The translations under genes and the position numbers were made by a program. This document shows, piece by piece, positions 23,601-32,600 of a stretch of 64,000 nt of DNA. The notes under the pieces were generated by a model. It saw nothing but the letters and a program-made list of their open reading frames with translations. It ran no database searches and had not been told where the DNA came from. Origin of the DNA: Yamagishiella unicocca (taxonomy: Eukaryota > Chlorophyta > Chlorophyceae > Chlamydomonadales > Volvocaceae); contig BDSL01000037.1 in NCBI GenBank assembly GCA_003116995.1, positions 124,001 through 188,000 on the forward strand, read 5' to 3'. How positions within the stretch are numbered: position 1 is the stretch's first letter; every line of letters starts with the position of its first letter.

Positions 23601-26600
23601 CGTACATATCCTAGGATGTACCGGATTATGACCCGTTATGGCCGGCAGCGGCTTCGTATATACGTAGGTTATCCAAGCCAAGCCAAGCAACGGGACTTCA
23701 CCTCGTTGTGTATCATGGATCACTACCGAGCGCATAGATGGGCCTTACTTTCAGGAAATTAGCTCCCAGCACATGGATACACGCACCGTTCCAGCTGCAG
23801 CCGTTGGGACAGGACACGATGCTGCAGGTGAGGCCTCCGAGACCGTGTTTGCAGGTGCAGGACCAGGTGCGCGTCTGCTTGAAGGCCGTGCTCACATTGC
23901 AAAAACCCTGGTCGAAGGTGCACCTGAAGCGAAACGAAAGAACGCGGCCGGGGAAGGATGCGATGCCGCCAGGCGCGCCGTTGTTACGGCAGTTGTTAGT
24001 TGTTAGTTGTTGGTTAAGGACGCACGCGCACCGCCGAGGTCGCCATGGTGGACACAACCGCAGGCAACCGACGGGGTGGCGGCGACGAATACGTACCTAC
24101 ATACCGACACGGCACTACATGTGCGACATCGCTCCGTACGCACGCTGCTTAAAACCTCAAAGCGTACGATTAGCGGCCTCCACGAGATACCCACCATCTG
24201 ATCAGGTCGCGCCACCTTGATGCGGCTAAGCTACGCATGACTCATTCCCTTCATTAGTAAGTGACATCACGCTATTGCAGGCCATCAACACCAGACCCTG
24301 ACCCCCATCTCGGAGAGCTTACGTGACTCAGTCGCTGACTCAGTTCCGGTCGTGACCTCACTCACTTATAGCCGCAGTTGTACTTCTCCACGTAGGTTGT
24401 GTTACTGCAGTCCGATCCGCTGTAGCCGCTGAAGCACATGCAGCGGCCATCCGCCAGGCACTCGCCGTTGCCGCTGCAGCCGGAGCCGCCGCCGCACGTG
24501 GTCGGGTCGGGCGGCGGCGGCAGCGCGCACGTGAGGCTGGAATTGAGATACGACATAAGGCCCTGCCAGCGGTGGAAAGGTTCAAAAAGGCAAGGGAGGG
24601 TGGTAAGGCGAGGCCAGGGGGGCGTGGACTACCTTGACTTGAGGGAACCGTTACCCCTATCTGTTTTCCTCAGGTAATGGTTGGTGGCAGTGTACGGTGC
24701 GTGCCTACCCCGTGCTCGCACTCAGCTTCAGAAAATAAGCAAATAAATTCCTCGTAAGCTCCTTAACCGCCCTGTAATTTCCATAACTTGTAATGTCTGG
24801 GCGGCAGGCTTTCTCAGACCCTCCAGTACTACATACCGCCCGTGATGTCGTATTAAGAAACCTAAGGCCGGCGCCTTCCGAAGCAGATGGGTGTAGGCGC
24901 ATCGTCATATCATCCTCTATCTAGCTGCATAGACACTTTATACGGGTGGCGTGCGCGGGCGCCACCCTCCCAGCGCAGAGGCGCAACTCCTTCACGTCTC
25001 CTGCGTCGTTCCCATGAGTTTCCTCTCCACCCCAACCCGGAGGCTTTGCCTACGGCGACGGAGCCGCAACAGGGCAAACCCCACCTCCGACCCACCCACC
25101 CACGGCGGGTCGGTACCGACCCACGGGTTTTCCTCTTGTACCCACCGACCCACCGACCCACCGATCCCCACCTGGTACTTCGGAGCGTCACTGCGGTCCC
25201 AGTCCTGAGCTTCAATAAGGCCCCAGCTGCCGTACTTGGTGTATGCCCCGATACTAGAGAAATGCACCACGCGGCTGACGTTAGCGGCGGCCAGGCCGGA
25301 CATGTAAAGCTGGTAGATGCCAGTCATTGAGGGATGGCGGTTGGCCTATGCGGTAGGTGACCGGTGGGACGGTTGGGCTGAGTCAATGACGGTTGGCGGG
25401 CATGGCGGGGAAGCAAGGCGGCGGACCCTTGCAGGAAGGCCGGGAGCTAGCAGCTTAGGTGACCCCAAAAGCCTGAGCGTCCGCGAGGATTTGCAATCCT
25501 GCCTCCTTCTTACCTGTATCGACAGATCGGCTGTGGAGCCATCTCCGTTCATTCCCTGACCTGCCTCGTACGCCACGAGTGCCTTGCCGAAGGACGCGGC
25601 GACGGCAGCGTGCTGATTAACAAGCGACATGGTGTCGTTGACCTGATGATGGCACGGGCGCGCAGGGAGGATGGAAGGTGGTGGTCGGTGGTTTCGGAGG
25701 CAGGGCGAGGAATGGCGGTGGTGGGCTTGTCGAACAAGGGAGGCAGGCACATGGCACAACCACCAGTGCCAAGGGCACGGGGAAAGTCGCCAACGCCGAA
25801 GACAGAGAGGGATAAGGGCAAATGTGAATGTCAGGGACAGAGGCTACAGCACGCCCAGCCCGGTTTGTCACGAAGAGGACGTGTCACAAGGACAACGTTC
25901 GAAAGGGCCATACAGCCTAACCGCGCACTACTGCAAAACGACCCCTAGATTTCCACTGCCGTACATCTGCTAGCGCCAATCCGCACCTGGCTCGGGAGAG
26001 TCACATCCATGAAGTACGTCAGGTTGGTGTCGCGTGTTTTGTCGTACGACCCAAAGTACGGCGCGATCGTCAGCGCGTCGATGTGCGCGCCGGCGCCGCC
26101 GCACGACAGCAGTTTGGAGCTGGTGATGGGCCAAACCGCCTGCCCCGAAACCACAACCACCACTTGCGAGGAGCGGTTGCCCCAGACTTCCTTCCAGATC
26201 TTGCTGATGTTGGCGGTGCGTTGCCCCACGAAACACAGCCGTGCTTCGTTGGTGGCGCCACCTGATGGGGCCGCGTGAGTAACGCCAGACATACACAGTG
26301 GGGTGTGTTACGTGATCTGTGCGTTTTTTCCGTTGGACGAACAAACACGGCATCGTGCACGTGGCACGAACAGCAGCTGCCACGGACCAAGGGACCAGTG
26401 AAACAACACATTTCCGTCTGGACGAGCGCCTTGCATCTCCTCAACCTCCAAGCAACGGTAGGCGCCTCCCATGCCACCATCCCGCGCCGCATCCGCCATT
26501 CCAGTCATCACTACAGGCGTTGACAGTTGGCCGTTGCGCACCGTTGCTGTTTCAACGGTCTGTTTCTGATCGTTATGCCGCCTTTTCCGTCACTCACCGT

Positions 26601-29600
26601 ACCACTTGTTGCCCTGCTCGGTGAGGTTCATGGCCAGCCCCATGGCCTGCGCGTACTGGCCTCCCGGGAAACCCGTGTGCCACAGCTCGTTGCCGTACTC
26701 CACGTACACACGCAGGTCGGGGCGCAGGCTGTCACGGACCAGGGTCGCGAACTGAGCCACGAAGTCGTCGCTGGCGGCGTGGGGGATGTTGAACCACGGG
26801 TCGGAGCCCAGCGTGTTGGCCAGTAGCACCATGTGCTCAATAGGCACGCCGCCGAGGTTATCCGCGAAGGACCTGATGAGGCGGCGGCGAGCGAGGCGGG
26901 GTTGAGGTGCGAGGTTGAGAACCTCACTAATGAGGCGCCCATTTCAGGGTTTGGGTTAGTTGTCGACGTGGCAGGTGTGTTTATTTGTAATCATGGAACG
27001 AAGGGAAGCTCGCGGAGTCGGCTTCGGTAAATAACCGTCGCGAACTCCCACCAGTCAGGGTTACACTAGATGGTCCAACCGTTGCCGTCGGTTGGTTGCA
27101 ACACCCGTATGCTATCCGTACGGCACGCGCCACAGAGCAACTGCCAAGCGGAGTACAGGCTTCGCGCGGAATGCTCGGATGCGGTTCCAGCGACCAGCGA
27201 CGATCACCGCTGTGCAACCTATCCGGCGCACCTATCCGCCACCTGCCGTCAGCCAGCCCAGTCGCGGCAGGCCCCATACCCTTACACACATCATCACGAC
27301 CGAATCGCTACCCCAGTAACATGCAATGCGCGCCACGCACTGCACACTACGCACAATGCGCCCCACACCTGTCGTCCACTTGCGGCCGCTCGTCCCACTC
27401 CCTTGGCAGGGCCTCCACGTTGGTGTGCATCCAGTCCATGAAGCGCAGCATGCCGAAGGGGCGAAGGAAGGACAGCAGCGCGGGGTGGAAGGGCTGGCCG
27501 CCCCACACGGCCGCCTGCTCGTAGCCGGGGGTGAGCACGCGGATGTTGCGGATGGGGTCGGTCGGGTCGGTGCGCTCTATCATGACCAACATGCCTGCAT
27601 CGTGGTTGTTGGATGGGGCGAGTGGTTGGAAGGTAACCGACAGCGGTTGGGAGTTCGTTATGGGCAACGGCGGGCAACGAATTAGATGCAAACGTGCATG
27701 GCACGGCTGTGTGTTGCCTCAATTGCTGGAGTTTCATTTTTTTTTTCTGTTTTTGGATATAGCGCATTTCCTCACACATGTGTGTGTGCCCTTCGCATAG
27801 TGGGAAACGAAAAGGGCAGGCGATTGTTGCTGCACTTGTGCTCAACAGAATCGTCCTCCAGGGCTCCAGCAGCGCTTACCGTTGTTGAAGTCGGTTGAGG
27901 GGCGGAAGGTGACCCTCACGTGACCCGCCGCCACATGCACAATGCTGCTGACGTCACTCATCCCGAAGTCCAGCGCCCCCTTGCCGTCGTACAGCACGGT
28001 GTACACGCCTGTACGGGCGCGGCGTGACGTGGGGTGGTGTGATGTACCGTGGCATACTCAGACGTAATAGAGACGTTTCGTGACGTGGTCTGACACGGCG
28101 TGCCTTGGCTTGACGCGGAATCGCGTGTCCTGACGTGCGATTTCGACGTGGCTTTGACGTGGCATGTGGTGACGGTTCGGTGCGTGACGCGCGTGCTGCA
28201 GAAGGAACAAAAAGATTTGAAGTGGTGAGAGCACCGTGTGGGAAGGGGAGGGGGTGGCCCGCCTCGCTCGCGGCCGTCGCCAGCGCAACGACGTGGCGAC
28301 GACGTGGCGGAGTCTGGCCCAGCCTCACCTCCCGGGTAGTGCGCCTGCAGGTCTCGTACCACCAGCGTCGAGACCTTCTGTGTGGGCGCTAGGTACGCGG
28401 GGTAGTCCACTGCGACACGGCCCCCCGGCCCGTCGGTGCGGTTGATGCGGGCGATGCTGGCACCAGTGCTCCAGGGAGGGTCTGGAGCATTCCAGGGAGG
28501 GGGGGAGGGGGAAAAGAGGGCAGTTGCGCGATCGCGGCTGTGTTTTTTTAGGGATAGCGAGTTGTACGACAACGAGGAATCACTCGTTTAAGGAGCTCAA
28601 ACCAACCCACTGTCAGGCTGCGTAAGCCGATGGAACTTAGGATTCCTGCGCACTCACTGGGCAGGAACGACTGAGGGATCCAGGCTCTCGAGGCCTTGAA
28701 CACGTCCACAAAGGTCCAGCTCCGAGACCAGTCCGAGATACCCTCCAGGTTCATCCCCACGCGCTGGCTGCAGGCTGACGGCGTGCCGCCCTCGCCCGCC
28801 GCCGGCAGCGACTCGCAGGCCGTGCCGCTCACCCCCGCCCAGCACGCGCACGTGCCGTTGACACAGCTGCCGTACACGCAGCTGGGCGAGCAGGCCGGCG
28901 GCTGGGGCACCGCCGGCGGCGCGGTGGCGGAGCTGCGCGGCAGCGCCCCCGGCGCGGCGTCGTACTCGGTGCCGCCGCCGCCGCCGTCGGAGCCGACCGC
29001 CGCCAGCCACGCCCTAAGCGCCCTGTAGGCCGGGGAGTCGGCGGGGCGCACCACCACCAGCGCCGCCGCCTCCGAGGTGCCCTTGCACTCGTCCGGCGAG
29101 TAAATGCCTAACCTGGATCCAGGGTTTTCGGAGCAGGACCTGGCGAATCGCGTCACGTCCACCACCACGTCACCTCCTCGCATCTGGGCGTGCCAGCGCC
29201 ACAGCGAGTCCAGGACCATGTCGTACATGCTGTCGTGCTGCCGCGCCTGGCGGAGTACGGACTCCAGGGCGGCCTCCCTGGAGGCGTTGGCGGCTAGGTC
29301 CTGGCGCGAGGCGTTGAAGGCGGCTTGGTCGGCCCAGGTGACGAAGGAGGGTCCGCCTGGGGGGAAGGGCGGGATGCAAGGAAAACCGTTGCCGCGACAG
29401 GGACAGGATAGTTGGCGCATGGTCGCGAAGGCAGGGAGGGAGGGAGCGAGGGAGAGAGGGAGGGCGGGATTCGAGGGAAACCCGTGGATGTCCGAAAAAA
29501 ACCGTTTAAAACAGAAGGGAGGGAGGGACGGTTGGGAGGGAGCGAGCGACGATAGGGGGGGCGCCGCCAGAGCCGGCAAGCGCCAGCCAAAGTACCAATC

Positions 29601-32600
29601 CGGGCTGTACTGGTCAGCAGACGAGGCATGGGCCCTCTTTCCTGCCACGTGTTCCCTCGCCTCCCGCCTCACCCGAGTACGCCAGCGGCGGGTAGATGTT
29701 GCTGAAGTTGCAGGGCCACACGGTGGTGTTGGCGCCGCAGGCCAGCACCGCCCGGTCGTAGTTTGACCGGGCGCCGTACAGCGGGCCGATCATCTCGGGC
29801 CCGGCACCGTAGCCCAGCACCTCCAGCCCCAGGCTCCGAATCCACTGGTAGCCCTTATTGTACGAGATGTCGGCCATGATGACAGCGGATCTTGCCGTAC
29901 AGGTGTAGGGCGGTCGGGTGCGTGGTGCGGGAGGAGGGGGAGGGCGGGTGAGCCCAGCGGTTTGGTACGGGAGGAAAACCAGCGGGTCAGCAGTGACCCC
30001 TGGGTCGGCACTGAGCCCAGCGTGTGGGGGGGAGAGGGCGAGTGGCCTAATGCCCCCCCCCACGGACCCCTGCCGTACACCTGCTTTCCTTCACACCGCC
30101 GTACCTCAGGTAGCCGAGCACATCGTCCAGCCCTGGAGCCGTCGGTCGCTTCGCCCCAAAGTAGTTTCCGTCTGCCCAGTAGGTGGGGTTGGAGTGGCCG
30201 GGCCAAGACCAGTAGGCGTTGCCGCCAAAGGACGCCGGCACCGCTATGGCGTCGATGTATGACAAGTTGGTGCCGGCGTACTGCAATATGTTCGAGGGGC
30301 TGGCAAGGGGGGAGGGGAGAGTGGGGTGGGGGAGTTAGAGGGCAGCAGGACACGGGGAGGAGGGCGGTTAGAGGGGGTTGACACTAAAACACGGCCCAGT
30401 GGCGTTTGTCAGGTTGGCTGAGATGGGCGGCTGCGATAGGATTGACGTGCGCCATCCAGCGGGTCTAGCACGCCCCACTCCCGCTGCTGTGCTACACCCT
30501 GGCTGAAACCGTAGGCTGCAACCCCCTCTCCTGCTTCTGTGCTGCACCCTGACAGGAGCCGTGAGGTAGCCCCGCTGTAAAACACGTTCCAGGAAGCGCG
30601 CTGCGTCGGCAGGGAAGCAGCCAGCTACAGCGCGCGCGTCCTCCGGCTACGATTCTACAGCGCTCACCCAGCCGAAGGAGTAGTCATCACCATCCTCAGC
30701 TGCCCCCGCGGCCGCCCCGCGGCCGCCCACGCCCGTGTCGCAACGCCGCTGAGCAGCTGCGTGTTGGTTGGCAGGTGGGAGCCCAACCACCCGGGCGCGT
30801 CGATGCCGTACTCAACGGTCAGCGTCAGGTTGGACGCCAGGTTGGTTGCAATGTACGACACCATGTTGTAGATGTACGGATCGGATTCGTTGGCGGCCCG
30901 CGGCAGGCTGATCCACATGCTGGAGCCCAGGGTGTTCGCCAGCTGCACCAAGTGCTCAACAGCCACGCCGTCAGCCTCTCGCACCTGGAGGAGGAGGCGG
31001 GAGAGGCGCGTTTCATACACAGAGGGTCGGGGCGTCCAATGAGGGCAGCCGGGATTTGATCCTGAGCGCGTCAGCCCGGCCGCCACCAACTGCCGTCAGC
31101 CGTACGCCCAGCCCTACTCGGAATCTTACATGCCATCCCCCGACGGCACAATCACTATACTTCCCACCTCGCCTGACTCATGCCGTACCATAACGTGCAG
31201 TCCTCGCCGCCCCCTCGCTGCCTCCCCCCTTTGACACCTTCCCCTCCTCCCTCCCCCGCCTGACTCACCTGCGTGCTGTGCAGGGGGGTGGTGCGGAGCG
31301 CCCAGTCCCTCGGAGCCACCCGGGTGCTGCCCGTGTTGGAGCTGGTCCGCATCCACGAGGCGAACCGGAGCAGCCGCACGCCCTGTACGCAGGTCGACAG
31401 GCCGGAGGGCCGCGTGTCCTTACAATTGGAGCGTGCAGTGTGGTCCAGATGGGTGGAGGGTGCCGGGGGTGCCAGCATTACCAGAGGAGGGTGTTGGGGG
31501 CGCTAGGACCACCAGGTAGGGGGGGGTGGGGGCGCTAGGACCACAAGCAGGCTTGAAGCTCAACGTACGCGACAGGTCGCACGCACGACGCTGGCCACCA
31601 GGCAATCCCCCATGGGCATCGCGGCCGTGGGTTTGTCGGCCGTGGGTTTGTCGGCCGTGGGCTCGCGGATATATGCCCCCCTCCCGTCTCCCTTTGCCCC
31701 CATCTCTGCCCCCTCCCGTCTCCCTCTGCCCCCCCCCCCCTCTACCCTCCTATCGCATCCAGCCATGGTCGCATATGCAACCCGGTGCTCCGCTGGCAGA
31801 CACCTCCGAGACGTCCACCCAAAACCCCAACCACCCGCTACCGGCACCAGCAACCGTCAACTGCCAACGTCCACTGCCCTGCCCGCACCTGGAGCATGTC
31901 CAGGAAGTCGGGGTGGTAGGGCTGCTGATGGTGGGTGGCCTCGTGGGCGGCGGGTACGATTCGAATGTTGACCAGCGGGTTGGCGGCGGCGGAGGAGAGG
32001 ATGCGAACCACCAGGCCTTTGGGAGTGACGGGGGGGTTGTATAAAAACCGGTTTACGCAACAGGACAGGATAGTTGGCGGGGGGGGGGGGCACAACAAAA
32101 GAACCGGTAACGCGACTGGGGAGATGTAGTGGGTGCATAGGGGGAGGGTATAAGAGAATCCGTGGGGGCCGCGGTAAGGAAGCAGGGTAGACGGTAAAGA
32201 GGCAGGGCCGTGGAATTGGTCAGTGGTGCCAGCTCGTTTTATATGTGACTGATCTTGTATTTTTGTCGGTACCCTGCCCTTCCTGCTCTTTGATGCCGAC
32301 AGTAAGAAGCGCCCAGGGGACGTACGGCCCTAGGCATTGGGGCCAGTAACGGGAGCGAGCAGGAGCCTACAACTGTCGACATGGGTGCGTTATGTAACTA
32401 ACACGGCAGCAGAGTGCTGCAGTGGTGGGTTCTACCCTCCTGCCCTCCTGCCCGTTGGTGGAGGCTCCGGGCACCTGTTGTGGTGGGGGTGATGTCAACC
32501 TCCATGCGGCCAGCGGCGGACGACACCGGCGGCGCCGCGGCATCACCCACCACCTCCAAACTGCCCTCGCCGTCGTACAGTACGACATAGCGGCCTGCGG